A DNA stretch of 64,000 nt from Nemertoderma westbladi (taxonomy: Eukaryota; Xenacoelomorpha; Nemertodermatida; Nemertodermatidae), in NCBI GenBank assembly GCA_032718475.1, contig JAUCBJ010006452.1:1-64000 (forward strand). Reading direction: 5' to 3'. Position 1 is the first letter of the stretch. Each line of letters opens with the position of its first letter. Shown here piece after piece: positions 1 to 11,400 of the stretch. The translations under genes and the position numbers were made by a program. The notes below the pieces were generated by a model that did no database searches, had not been told where the DNA came from, and worked only from the letters and a program-made list of their open reading frames with translations.

Positions 1-890
1 TATTCCATAGGCGGCATACACACCAACTCCCACCCTACAGCCCTATTTATCCCAATCCATCAATTTTTGCCACAGGTGTGGTCTGAGGATACTACATTAT
101 ACAAAATGAGTTTTCCATCCTGATAACTCTGTTTAATTTGACAATGTTTATAATAATAACTTCACCTCGATCCATATACCATAAGCATCAAACAGTCTTG
201 CAATGTAATAAATCTGCCCAATAACTCATTGAACCGGAAGGACGCCCCGGGCTGACAACATAAATCAAAGCTAAAGTAAACATTATCTCTCCTTCATAGA
301 CTTATGTCTTCAATATACTACCCAGAGACAGTCAGTCCCAGGCTATACAAAATTAGTTACCTCGGAGCCACCAGCTGCTACAGAGTATTACATAACACAA
401 ATCCATTTACTATAACATTGCTTTCTTTCCATTTCTTTGTCACATTTTCTTAGTTACCCCACCCCCCCCCCCCCCACACCCCACCCCACCCCTAAGCAGT
501 CTCATCAAACCACCTGAATTATTGCAGGAGTTAAAAGTATCACATTGTCCTAATCCAAATCAACTTGAGATACAAAGAGCAACGTTTATTTATTTATTTT
601 TCAGATACATCGCCAACACTTTCTTCTTTATGCTCATATTAAGTATACCGTAAAAACTCTTAACCCAGTGGCTCCCTACTGTAAGAAATGTACATACGCC
701 AAATGTCAATATGTGCGCCGCCTCGTCGGATTCCGAGTGGCCCACACCCGCCCAGGTGTGCCCACTGCGGATCTTCCGTAGTAAACCAATTTGGTCAGGT
801 CAAATCCAAACATTCACTGGAGATCACCAAATGGGGCGCTATGTGAAGTACCGTGCAGACACGATGATAAGCGTATCGTCATCCTGACAT
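1..890. other. No gene seen; C homopolymer
   Basis: I see no supportable reading frame, RNA gene or complete mobile element here. A run of 14 C lies at 462-475 within a C-rich stretch. The last 100 bases lead into the tandem array that follows. Confidence 0.5.
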
Positions 891-1460
891 TTTCGCTTTG
901 GGGGTTTTAAAGATCGGTGATTCCATTTCTGATGTCAGTTTTTCCGTTTATCGAAATCTACACTGTCTGTTTGTCTGTTTGTCCGTCTTTCTGTCAGTTT
1001 CTGTCAAAAATTAAGAAAGCATACGATCAACCGGAAATTTTGGCTATGGGGGTTTTCTTGGACGGTTGTTTCATTTCTGATGTCAGTTTTTATGTTTAAC
1101 GAAATCTACACTGTCTGTTTGTCTGTTTGTCCGTCTTTCTGTCAGTCTGTCTGTCAAAAATTAAGAAAGCATACGATCAACCGGAAATTTTGGCTATGGG
1201 GTTTTCTTGGACGGTGATTTCATTTCTGATGTCAATTTTTACGTTTAACGAAATCTACACTGTCTGTTTGTCCGTCTGTCTGTCAGTTTGTCTGTCAAAA
1301 ACTAAGAAAGCTTACGATCAACCTCAAATTTGGGCTATGGGGGTTTTCTTGGACGGTGATTTCATTTCTGATGTCAGTTTTTACGTTTGACGAAATCTAC
1401 AATATATCTTTGTCCGCCTTTCTGTCAGTTTGTCTGCCAAAAATTGAGAAGGTATGCCAA
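891..1460. repeat. Four-copy tandem repeat, 142-149 bp unit
   Basis: The word CGAAATCTACA recurs at about 952, 1100 and 1249 and again, slightly changed, at 1391, giving spacings of 148, 149 and 142. Each unit contains a CTGT/TTGT-rich stretch, then ATACGATCAACC, then TTTTCTTGGACGG. Short open frames across it are translations of the repeat, not genes. Confidence 0.85.
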
Positions 1461-1560
1461 CCAACCAAAAAAACTACAAAAAACATAATGGTAGATTCAC
1501 TTACAATTTCCATTTATTCTTATTGAAATTATATAGAAATTATAATTATATTATTATTGT

Positions 1561-2985
1561 TCATTTGTGGTCCCACTTGGCGATACACCCATGGCATACG
1601 TTTGGCTTTGAAGGGCACATTGGGCAATGGAAGCGGGTCAGCCGAATACGCCTGCCATTCGCGTAGCAAACTCGGCATCGACGACGTGGTTTCGCGGCTT
1701 TATCCGTTGGGGGGATGAACGTGACGGCGTGCACGGGCTTTGATGATGTTGATGCTGAATCGATAAGCTTCAACCGTTTCCGACTATGCTTCGGACCATC
1801 TGACTTCATATTTGTCAGAATTGTTATAACTTTCTTCAGAAAGGGAAGTAACTGTAGCTTTCCTTTAGGGTTTCCGTTATTCTTCCTTTTATAGATCAAG
1901 AATGAGTTTACCACCAACCTAGCAATCAGGTTTATTCCAACTTTCTTAAACCACGCATGCGATTTTCGAACAGGATTGAATGACTTTATAATTGAGTCTT
2001 GTTTATCGACACCTCCCATAAACTTGTTATAGTTATTTATTACAGTTGGTTTCTCGAATTCTGTTGGATCTCCAGTCTTCTTTGCATACCTGGTCTTTGT
2101 TACCATTGACGAATCATCAGCCGTTGAAACCATTTACACATCCATCTTGTGTGTAAATTTCACAGCCAATAACTTATTGCCACAATAACTAAACTTTGAA
2201 GATATCGGAGTTTGTTTAAACTCTTTCAGTTCTTGTGGTATACCACGATCTACTCGAATAGTTCCTCTCGAACCAGTGTCCTTATTAAGGAGAAAGCGGG
2301 CTAATCGTACACTATAGTACCAGTTATCAACATTAACTGTATACCCCTTCCCGAACATATCAGATTCCTCTAATAGTAACGCTACAACGTTCTCGCTCTT
2401 TGAAAGTTTTTGATCAGCTTCTACCTGTGGTAAAGCGGACTCACTACCGTAGTAACATCGGGCACGAATTAAGAAGCCATTTGCATCGCATAAAATGAAT
2501 GACTTAATTCCAAACCGAGCGCGCTTGGTTTTGATATACTGCTTGAAACTCAAGCGACCTTTGTGAAGAAGAAGTGCCTCGTCGACGGACAGGTTCTCAT
2601 CTGGGGTGTAGCAGGAGCAAATAGAATTTACAATCGCGAAGAAATCATTAACTCGAGTATCGCGCTTCATTGGTTCATAATTCCCTGGATCGGAAAACCG
2701 AATATACTTTAGCAAGATGAGATAACGATCACGTGAAATGGAATCCGCTCTTGTAAAAAATGGCGTTGCCATCATTGCAGTTGTATCACATTCCCAATAC
2801 GATCTAATACTTGGTTTACGAATTATCCCCATCAATAATGTGAGCCCAACAAACTTCCGTATTTCATCTGCATTAGTTGCTTTCCACTTTTTCGGCGTCT
2901 TTCCTGCAGCTAAGTCTGATTCTCCAAATTTTTTGAAATTTATTTCCGCTTTTTGAAATTTATTTCCGCTCGTTTATTAGTCCAT
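1561..2985 (-). pseudogene. piggyBac-type transposase, truncated and with one in-frame stop
   Basis: Two frames, 2835-2134 and 2133-1561, are in the same phase and separated by a single TAA (the two ORFs meet at 2133/2134). Together they cover most of a DDE_Tnp_1_7 (piggyBac) transposase. The first half has LSVDEALLLHKGR (first catalytic Asp) and VNVDNWYYSVRLA (second Asp). The second half has GGVDKQDSI (third Asp) and ends in a cysteine-rich zinc-finger domain, CRVC...CPMC...CHGC. The frame is open upstream to about 2985 (TPKKW, IRKFVGLTLLMG) but stops there, so the amino-terminal ~150 residues normal for the family are missing or lie in another exon. No TTAA-flanked terminal inverted repeats were recognised. 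The stop makes this copy non-functional unless read through. Confidence 0.9.
2929..2970. repeat. 20-bp direct duplication at the broken 5' end of the transposase
   Basis: TTTTTGAAATTTATTTCCGC appears twice back to back (about 2931-2950 and 2951-2970) exactly where the piggyBac reading frame ends. It looks like a small replication or repair scar. Confidence 0.75.
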
Positions 2986-3023
2986 ACATCCCCAGGTTGG
3001 AATTTATGTAGAGTGCTCAACAT

Positions 3024-3325
3024 GTGTGGCGCGGATTAAGGATCCTGGCGCGTAGTGACAGGGGCGTGTGGCGCGGATTAAGGATCCTGGCGCATAGTGA
3101 CAGGGGCATGTGGCGCGGATTAAGGATCCTGACGCATAGTGACAGGGGCGTGTGGCGCGGATTAAGGATCCTGGCGCGTAGTGACAGGGGCGTGTGGCGC
3201 GGATTAAGGATCCTGGCGCATAGTGACAGGGGCGTGTGGCGCGGATTAAGGATCCTGGCGCATAGTGACAGGGGCGTGTGGCGCGCATTGAGGATCCTGA
3301 CGGTCCTGGCGCGAATATGGGTGTA
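3024..3325. repeat. 42-bp minisatellite, six full copies plus a diverged seventh
   Basis: Units start GTGTGGCGCGGATTAAGGAT and recur every 42 bases from 3024 to 3276. They differ mainly at GCGCGTAG / GCGCATAG. Because 42 is a multiple of 3, both strands stay open and give repetitive peptides (WRGLRILA..., IRATRPCHY...); these are not genes. Related TGGCGCG words recur singly at about 3887-3955. Confidence 0.92.
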
Positions 3326-3330
3326 GCGAT

Positions 3331-4835
3331 GTAGGGTTAGGTTAGGACTTACAGTAGGAGGTAGCGTAGCAGTGCACTAGCAACACATCCCACTATACAG
3401 CTCTATTTGAAATTATTCCATAGGTTTAAAAAGATTTTTCAATTGTCAGATTCTTCAAACCAATAAAACCATGACAGCCTGCATGATTCAGCAGAATTCC
3501 GTGCTCGCTATGCTGCCAGCTCACAGTTTAATGACATCTGCATTTCTGTATTTGAAAACAGTCGGTTTGCCAACTTTAAATGTTAAATTTAAATGTTAAA
3601 ATTTTCGTGCTCGCTACGCTCGCATCTTGATCACATCTGCATTTAAAAACAGTCAGTTGACGTTGACCTACTACTACTACTACTACTACTACAACTACAG
3701 CACTATCTGACTATTACTGTCAGACAGTCCAGACTGCCAGACTGTATTTATGTTAACATAATTGGAAAATTTCCGTGCTCGCTACGCTCGCATTTTAATG
3801 TAACATACTGTAGCGTAGGGCTACAAAATTATAAACTGATAAATTATTACAATTAAGCAATTACTGCAAAATTTCATAGTCAATTGTTGGCTTGGCGCGC
3901 ATTAGATATCATGGCTGGCGCGATTTTCGTTTAACCAGAAACGCGTGTGGCGCGCTTTTTGTCAGTATTCCATATAGGATACAGCTAAACTCTCGAATAA
4001 TGAAATTGGCAAAAACATATTACATAGGCCTATAATTATTATTAATATTAATATTACATATAAAACATATATCCACATTTTCCACAATCCAGTTTGGCCT
4101 ATCAATTATTTAAAATTTATTAGCACAACCGGTCAGCCGGTACGCCTACCAATACCGTATTCTAATGGTAAGGCTACACAGTAGGCCTACAGCAGTACCG
4201 GTGCCGGTACTAAAATACCTAAAATACCTGCTTAATACCTACATCTGTACAAACAATACAGCAATAATACTGCAAAATAGTGCTCTATATACTAATACCG
4301 GTACTGATAGCAGCCTGGGAGAACAGCAGTAGAGAAACCGGTAGCATGGAACCTAACGGTAAATGTCTGGAGGACATAAAAAGTAAAAAAAAAGGACATC
4401 ATGAGTGATTTAAACGGATAATAAAAATTATTGCTAGGCCTATAGAAAATGTTGAAAAATCCACCACATATTACAATATTACAAGAAAACTGATATGAGT
4501 TGGGGTACAATTGGTGTGGGGACAACGGAACAACAATGTGGACATGGGAATAAGACGTGGCCAGGGAAACAGACGTGGACAGACGGATATCCATCGCGAC
4601 ATGGGGAGACCAAATGGTGGTGACGGGGATAATCTATACGGACAACTAGACAACTAAAAAGGACAAACAACCAATATGGATATCCGGACACATCAGACTG
4701 GGGGAGGCCATAATAATAGCAAACCAGTCTGCAATACTCGGACAAAAACAAAAATAAATGTGAACTGAATAACTATCAGACAGTTTGTGAGACAGTCAAA
4801 CAGCTGTTGGCTACAGTCATGTATGCGTTGTCACT
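3331..4835. other. Intergenic, no gene; short repeats
   Basis: There is a (CTA)8 microsatellite at 3668-3691. The motif GTGCTCGCTACGCTCGC occurs at about 3608 and 3776, with a degenerate copy near 3500. Several TAGGCCTA and ACCGGTAC words lie at 4025-4310. Antisense open frames at 4292-4751 have no family features. Confidence 0.45.
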
Positions 4836-4839
4836 CTCT

Positions 4840-5236
4840 CTAGGATGCTAACCGTTTAAATACAATTTCTGCATGTTCTAATGAGCTGAGGAGCCGTTGG
4901 GCTCCCTCTAATGATTCTGAGAGTACTCCTAAGTCATCAGCAAAGTCTAGATCAGTTAGGTACTTGGCAGGATTTCCTCGACTTCTGGAGCCAGTAGGTG
5001 GAGTTATCATCACCCCATCATCATTATGATGATCTAAGGACATGCGTAGAACATAGTCAACCACAATAATGAACAAGAATGGTGCAACTGTGTCTTGGAG
5101 GACGCCCCATAACACTTCAAATGGTTCTGTGTCACCGTCAACAGTAGACACAAATGTTGTCGAACCATCGTATACTGATCTGATTGCTGCAATAATTTCA
5201 TCAGGAATCCTATATAATGAAAGTATGCTGAACATA
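4840..5236 (-). pseudogene. LINE reverse transcriptase, carboxy half (segment 3 of 3)
   Basis: Minus-strand translation carries RT motifs: YRIPDEIIAAIRSVYDGS, GVLQDTVAPFLFIIVVDYVL (palm block, with the usual QGD altered) and LTDLDFADDLGVLS (catalytic FADD). The reading ends near 4840 at a stop, so the element is 3' truncated. At 5236 the LINE is cut by the TA-flanked DNA element starting CAGTGTTG; the upstream part of the same RT continues at 17446. The clade was not assigned. Confidence 0.85.
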
Positions 5237-5276
5237 CAGTGTTGTTCACAGTTAAAATCCATTCTTCAATCTTGGT

Positions 5277-5812
5277 TGTTAGCGAATCAATCCCGCCAAT
5301 ACTCCACAAAGTTGAGCCAATAAGCAATATTGGGGGACACGAGATTGGGTACCAACCAACTCGTGCCTCCCCAACAGAATGGGAGAGAGAAGCACACAAT
5401 AAGGGTCAGGGGTTAGTATCCTGACAGAAGAGGGAATAGCTGGGGTGAATGGGAACACCCCAAAGGGCGCCAACAAGGGTAGCAACCAATCAGAGGGGGG
5501 CTGGCACCGATTGAGTATCGATAAGGCCACCATGCAATATAACCAGTAAGCAGTAATCACATTACCTCAGTTATCTCAGTGTTACTGGTGGTACAGTAAG
5601 TTACAATTAGGGAAGTACCGGGATTTTAGTTACCGTCGTCCCGACAGCCATTAATGTTAGTGTATAACATCAATCTATATCTATATCTATATCACATCTC
5701 AACGTCAGAATATAACGAACAACAATAACTCCAACTTTATACTCTTTCATACGGCGGGGACGCGTGAACTAAACCGGATAAATCGGGTTCATCTCCGGAT
5801 GATCCCGTCACA
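5277..5812 (+). repeat. 5' LTR of E1
   Basis: Begins TGTTAGCGAATC and ends CCCGTCACA, 536 bp. It contains a TATATC-type run (about 5673-5693). The downstream copy at 15354 is identical but for one base seen. A diverged relative is the LTR at 42546. I did not recognise a TGG-starting primer-binding site directly after the LTR. Confidence 0.95.
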
Positions 5813-5880
5813 GTTACTAAATAACAACTGCTGCCCTAGCCTAATAGACTCAGATACCACCAGCCACCAACAGACAAAAG

Positions 5881-7470
5881 ATGAGCGAGTCGGGTGAAGT
5901 GACACCCACGCGGACCCCGGACGACGAAGATCTAACGATCCGCGAGGCCGCGACCAGGCGATATAGGCCCACGACACCGGAGCCACTAGTAACGGGCGAA
6001 CCGGAGAGTCGAGAGGAGGGGGACCGCCTGGAACCAGAGATCGAGCCGGAGAACCAAGAGATCGGGCTCGAGGGAGAGAGAGACGAGTCGACACGCAGCG
6101 GGGATGTCGATACCAACGTCGCGGGCCAGCCACAGGCCGAGGGCGACGACCGGCACACCGAGACGGCGACGGTGGGGCCGACGGTACGACGCCGGACCCG
6201 GAGAGACAACGGGGATGTCGACACCGATGTCGCCGGCCAACCGCAGGCCGAGGGCGACGCACGGCCCACCGGAACGGCGACGGTGGGGCCGCCGGCACGA
6301 CGTCGAACCCGGAAAGACGGACGAGGAGTCGGCGACGAGGACGTCGGGGTTTCCGAGCGACTTCGACGGGCCTACAACGCGACCCGGAGACTGATAAAGG
6401 AGGCCAGAGAAGGGAGAAGGATAGACGAGGTAAAACTGAACCTAGGACTAGGTGAGTCAAATAGACATCTATACTATCTAATGCGTTTCGGGCAGAGAGG
6501 GTTGGCCGAGGAGAGAGCGACATGGGTTGCCGAGGAACTGTATGACTCATGGCGGCATGGGAGTATACAACCTAGGGTAGTGTACTTAGGGCCATACTTA
6601 ATCGATGCCCGGGGTATAGAAACAGTGGGGTGGAACAGACCAGAGGAGGGCGAACCCGAGGTTGACCCCGCGGGTTCGGTCTCGTCGGTCGGAGGGAGTT
6701 CCGGAAAGGGGGGGAAAGCCAGCGGGTCGGGAAGGCGGAGGGAATCCGTCGCAACCGATAAGTCTGTTACATCCTCCGAGAAAGAAAGACGGGTGAGAGA
6801 GATAGAGGCTAGACACCGTCTCAATCTAGCGGTAGAGGCGAATAGAGAACTAGGTAGACGGCTAGAGGAGGGGAGAGTGATGATAGAGAGGGAAACAGTG
6901 TCGATTAATGAGTTGAGGGAAAGGGGCGAAAGGGCCGCGAGGAACCTTAGGGAGTATGAGGAGATAGAGTTAAGAGAAGAGAGGGAACGCGAGAGAGAAC
7001 GCGAGAAACGTGAGGTAGAACGCGAGGAACGCGAGGCGAGAGAACGCGAGGAACGCGAGGCGAGAGAGAGAAGGGAACGAAGGGAACGCGAGGAGAAACG
7101 CGAGGCGGAACGTGAGAAACGTGAGGCGAGAGAGGAAAGTGAACGCAAAGAGCGTAAGGCGAGAAGAAGAGAGGAGACTATGAGAGAGCTGGAATTGATC
7201 GAGCAGGAAAAACGAGAGTCAAAGGAGAAAGTAACAAGAGTGGAGAGTGGCCGAATAGAGTTAGAGAAACAGCGAGACGAAGTCGCAAGGTATACAGCTG
7301 TGCACGCGTGCGAGGTGGAACGGGCGCGGGCAGGAGTGTCTGAGAGAGGGGCAGGCTCGAACACTTTCGAGGAACCGGGGGCCGTGGATACGTTTATTAA
7401 TACTCCACTAACAGGGACCACACTACGGACACGAAACTGGTGTGATCGTACGAGCGGGGGGGGGGGGTAA
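5881..7470 (+). CDS. E1 ORF1: amino-terminal Gag segment, acidic plus long coiled coil
   Basis: 529 codons starting at the ATG 68 bases after the LTR. The first ~150 residues are acidic and repeat a module around GDVDT-V-AGQPQAEGD twice. The middle (roughly residues 300-490) is a very charged E/R/K heptad-rich stretch with many ER and RE pairs, expected to form a coiled coil or single alpha helix. It ends in an all-G tract (7456-7467) directly followed by TAA. The homologous frame in E3 (43161) confirms this is a real element protein. Large BEL/Pao Gag precursors with charged amino parts also occur in E2, where this region is fused to gag-pol. It probably represents the amino end of one polyprotein broken by G-tract length. 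No enzymatic domain is visible. Confidence 0.75.
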   Translation: MSESGEVTPTRTPDDEDLTIREAATRRYRPTTPEPLVTGEPESREEGDRLEPEIEPENQEIGLEGERDESTRSGDVDTNVAGQPQAEGDDRHTETATVGPTVRRRTRRDNGDVDTDVAGQPQAEGDARPTGTATVGPPARRRTRKDGRGVGDEDVGVSERLRRAYNATRRLIKEAREGRRIDEVKLNLGLGESNRHLYYLMRFGQRGLAEERATWVAEELYDSWRHGSIQPRVVYLGPYLIDARGIETVGWNRPEEGEPEVDPAGSVSSVGGSSGKGGKASGSGRRRESVATDKSVTSSEKERRVREIEARHRLNLAVEANRELGRRLEEGRVMIERETVSINELRERGERAARNLREYEEIELREEREREREREKREVEREEREAREREEREARERRERREREEKREAEREKREAREESERKERKARRREETMRELELIEQEKRESKEKVTRVESGRIELEKQRDEVARYTAVHACEVERARAGVSERGAGSNTFEEPGAVDTFINTPLTGTTLRTRNWCDRTSGGGG

Positions 7471-8416
7471 TAACACTAATACAGTAGATAACGCTAATAT
7501 TAATAATACTGTATTGGACGACTCTAACCAAATCTTTATTGCAGGAAATACGTTACCTAATAGTAATAATAATATTTTAGATCAGAACGATTCTAATATT
7601 AACGTACAGAGTAATTCTAATGACGTAGTTATACAAAATAATTCAAATAATTTAAATAATAATGATTCAAATAATTTAAATAATAACCCGAATTCGATTT
7701 TACAAAATAATCCGAATACTGTTGTAACGCAAGATATTATTTCTAATTTTGGTGCGCAGGATAATCACAGTGGTATTATTAATGTAGACGTGTCCAACGT
7801 ACATAGCCCGGCGGGTGGGGGCCTGGTAGGCCACGTAGTCGGTAGGCCGGAGACGGCGGGGTTAAGCCAACCCGAGGTGGGCCTGGTAGGCCACGTAGTG
7901 AGTAGGCCGAAGACAATGGGGTTGAGCCAACCCGAGGTGGGCCTGGTAGGCCGCGTAGTCAGTAGGACGGAAGTAACGGGGTTGAGTCAACCCGAGGTAG
8001 GCCTGGTAGGCCTCGTAGTTAGTAGGCCGGAGACGGCGGGGTTGAGACAACCCGAAATAGGCCTGGTAGGCCAGGTAGTAGTGGAGAGAGGGGCGGGGGT
8101 AAGCGGACCCAGCCCCAATGTAAATGTTGTGTCGACGGGAGAAAAGTGCAGAGGTGAGGTGAGAGATAGTGAAGTAAGATGTGGCGAGTGGGGGGGGACT
8201 ACGAGCGCCCCACCCCGTGAGATTAGCGGCGAGAGGGGGGGGGGGGGGGCAGAGAGCGCCCCACAAGAAGGGTACGGAAGTGTAGTAAGAGGTACCGAAG
8301 TTAGAAGTGGCGGGTGGGGGGGGGCTACGAGCACCCCACCGCAAGAAGTTAGTGACGAGAGGGGGGGGCAGAGAGTGTCCCGCAGGCGTCGGCGGATAAT
8401 GCGCGGGCCGAAGTAG
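7442..8416 (+). CDS. E1 ORF2: Asn-rich and GLVGHVV-repeat Gag segment
   Basis: This frame is open through the G12 tract, overlaps ORF1, and has no natural ATG (GTG at 7442). It reads as an Asn-rich low-complexity segment, then five tandem ~22-residue units around GLVGHVVxRPEtaGLSQPEV, then Gly/Arg-rich sequence with internal G runs. E3 carries the same Asn-rich segment and two or three of the same units at 44616-45125. It is out of phase with ORF1; one base fewer or two more in the G tract would join them. It is therefore likely the middle part of Gag, not an independent gene. No known domain was recognised. Confidence 0.6.
   Translation: MIVRAGGGGNNTNTVDNANINNTVLDDSNQIFIAGNTLPNSNNNILDQNDSNINVQSNSNDVVIQNNSNNLNNNDSNNLNNNPNSILQNNPNTVVTQDIISNFGAQDNHSGIINVDVSNVHSPAGGGLVGHVVGRPETAGLSQPEVGLVGHVVSRPKTMGLSQPEVGLVGRVVSRTEVTGLSQPEVGLVGLVVSRPETAGLRQPEIGLVGQVVVERGAGVSGPSPNVNVVSTGEKCRGEVRDSEVRCGEWGGTTSAPPREISGERGGGGAESAPQEGYGSVVRGTEVRSGGWGGATSTPPQEVSDERGGQRVSRRRRRIMRGPK
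7456..7467 (+). other. G12 tract at the ORF1/ORF2 junction
   Basis: Twelve consecutive G, followed immediately by TAATAA. ORF1 reads GGG x4 then TAA; ORF2 reads GGT AAT AAC. The same tract (25 G) with the same TAATAA context is at 44588-44612 in E3. A G count of 11 or 14 here would fuse the two frames. Confidence 0.8.
8361..8368 (+). other. G8 tract at the ORF2/ORF3 frame change
   Basis: ORF2 runs through this tract and ends at 8416. The frame of ORF3 is open from 8353 and, read from this tract, gives GGAESVPQ, matching the earlier ORF2 unit GGAESAPQ encoded after the G15 run at 8235-8249. The native protein therefore seems to change frame at this tract. Confidence 0.65.
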
Positions 8417-8475
8417 GTAAACCGCAACACCCGGCGACGGAAAGTAGTAGGGGGACCGCGAGTATCCCCAGCGGC

Positions 8476-11400
8476 GTGCGATCGAGCAGAGAGATGCAGG
8501 TTGACGTCGCGAGAGGGCGGACGGAGCGTCGAGCCCAATCAGAAGAGAGAAGAAGAACAGTGGAGTTTAACCGGGAGGTCGACGAGAGATCTCACGAGCG
8601 GGAATACTGCACTGAGGGAAGAAGAGGAGAAGTTGATAGGAGAAGCATCGCCGCGAACGATAGAAGAGTGAGGACGGATAGTGAGCCGTCGGTGATTGAG
8701 ATGGAAGAAGAGAGTCGGTGGGGTCTGACGACGGGAGATTGCCGTCGTCCCGGAGAGACGCGACCCGACGAGGCGCACTACGCGCCGAGAGAGAGGTACG
8801 TGACGTACCGACGCGAAGAAGAGAGCAGCAGAGGGGGTCGAAGGGAAACTTTCCGTCGGGATGTACCTACCGATCGAGAATACGGCATCCGCGGGGAGGA
8901 CTATTCGAGAAGAATAAACTTCGATCCCGAGCGGTACATACAGACTGTAGGACATACTGTAGGCCTTACTGCACATACAGTAGGCCATGCTGACAGGAGC
9001 ACCGTAGGTGGTAGGATAGCGCGGACAACGGAACTAGACCCGGAAGTCGCGGAATACATTCCGGTAGGTAGGCCAGAAGCTGATAGGCCTATACCGGTAC
9101 CAGTGCAGCAGTATGACTACAGCACCAGAGGTTATAACATATACCCAGGGGAGGGGGGAATTATTGCGGATAAATGCATGGGCCCCAATATATTAACATC
9201 AACCCCAGTACCAAACATACCGGTGGGGGGGGGACAGGGTGACATTCCCCCATCGCAATATCAACAATATACCCCGGTAGGAGCGAGAACAAATCCGTCG
9301 GACGAAAACAAATCGTGTGACACAGAAATATGGAGGGGGCCGCTACCCCCAATGATATACCCAAGTCAGAGGAGAGCAGAGAATAGAACGGGTGGACCGC
9401 ACCAAACGAGGGAAGCCATGCAACATCCATCGAACCCATTAGAGGCGCAAGCAGTGGGGATGGCCACGTTAATCGATGCGTTAAAAACAAGGATCGAGTT
9501 ACCACCCGTGGAACCATTCAAATTCGATGGGAGTAGGCCGGAAGAATATCTTCAGTTTCGGCGCATGTATAGCAATGAGATACTAACGAAAAACTTGACG
9601 CAGGCAGAGTGCCTAAAGTATCTACAAGTATACACAGGAGGCCCAGCATACGACATCGTGAGGCAATACCAGGGTATAGAAGGGGGCTTCACGACAGCAT
9701 GGCGGGCACTGGATAGGGAATACGGGCACCCAGCTAAGATCATCAGGCAAACCCTGAGAGGCATAACAACGGGTGGCCTACAGGATAATCCCGTTAGCAT
9801 TAAGACGTTTGCTAACAAAGTTGAAAAGGCGCTGATCGTGCTAAAGACGTTGGACGCACCATATGAGCTCAACGCCTCCAACAACATCACCACGATAGCG
9901 CAGGCACTGCCGATATGGCTGCGCAACAAGTGGAGAAGAGTCGCTTTCTCCACTAGAGACAGGAAGGGTGCGGAACCGGGTCTAGAAGAAATGTCCAGCT
10001 TCCTAAGCTACGAAGCTGAACTGATAACCGACCCAGTCTATAGTGAAGATAGTCTGGGAAAGGGACCAAAGACGGACTACCATCGACCGAAACCGGAACA
10101 TAATACGTCAAATTCATTACCAAAGCTCAGACAGTCACTGCCATATGCAGCGACGCAGGGGACTGCGAGTCCACAAGTAGCAGAGAGTAAGGCCGGACAG
10201 GGGAAAAACAACAACACGAATAAACATAACCCCAATACATCAAGTAGGCCGAACACAAACAATAAAAACAGTAGGGACTTTAGTACAAATGCAGTTGCGA
10301 TACGCGATGCATTGTACAAAGACGGCTACGACTCAAAAGCAAAATGTCAGCTACATGCAAATGGAAAACATCTAACCATGAACTGCAGCTACTGGCAGGC
10401 ATTACCAAGAGAAGACCAAGTAGTGTACGCGGATAAACATGAGATCTGCTCACGATGTGTGATGGGTGGACATCGAGCAAGGCAATGTAAGGAGACGCCG
10501 GTCAAGTACCGTCGAAATAAAGGCCAAACAATGGCGACGAGCACAGCAGGGGCGAAGAAGAGAGGAACGGTGCTACTTGGAGTAGTACCGGTGCGAGTGA
10601 TTGGGGAAGGCAACCGATCAGTAACCACTCTGATGCTGGTCGATAGCGGAGCTGCCTTCACTTTAATTGAGGATTGGGTGGCCGAAGAAATAGGACTGAG
10701 GACGAGGCCAAGTAGAATGGCAGTAACAACCATCTCGAGCAAAGACGAGGTCCTAGAGATGAGAACCGGACGGTGCGCGATTGCAGCAGTCGCACCGGGA
10801 TGTAACTACGGGGCAACCATCGACCCCATCCAAGTGATAGAGTCAATCAATATCAACGCCAGGCGACCAACCAACATCGAGGTCGAGCAATATAAGTTCC
10901 TGGATAATATTGACTTCTCGATCCCGGAGGTGGACGTCAGGAAAGTATCCATCATAGTAGGCATGGACTGCCCGACGGCCCACGAGAGAATACAAACGGT
11001 CTTCGGCGAAGACAGGGAGTGTGACCCAGTGGCGATATTGACACCATTCGGGTGGACACTGACAGGCCCAATCAAGAGTAATATTCCATTCCATGCATCT
11101 GAGAGTTCAGGATGCATGGTGCCAGGAAGTGTTAACGAGACAGAGGAGAGACCAGAGATGGGCAATAGTGGCAGAGAGCTAGAAGTGGAAGCGACACCAA
11201 GAGAGTGGGCGGAGGAGAATGGCATGGATGCAGAGGATCTAGAGAGGATGGGTTGGAACAAAGGTCCCAGCAAGTATCGGTGTGGAGATGGAGAGGAGCG
11301 GACGGCGATATGTCTGGGGGACAGGCCGGAGGAGCGTCCGGTGGAGTGTCCGGAAGAGACGCCGGTCCGGTTGGGAGGCATGCCGACAAGGGGGAGACCG

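Noticed and set aside
3004-3326. Open frames of 94 and 100 codons on both strands
   Set aside because: They are translations of the 42-bp minisatellite.
4292-4751. Minus-strand frames of 60-100 codons
   Set aside because: No motif, overlapping each other in different phases, in repeat-rich intergenic DNA.
5789-6550. 253-codon minus-strand frame, and others of up to 315 codons at 6474-7421 and 10806-11753
   Set aside because: They are antisense shadows of the GC-rich, charged Gag frames of E1.
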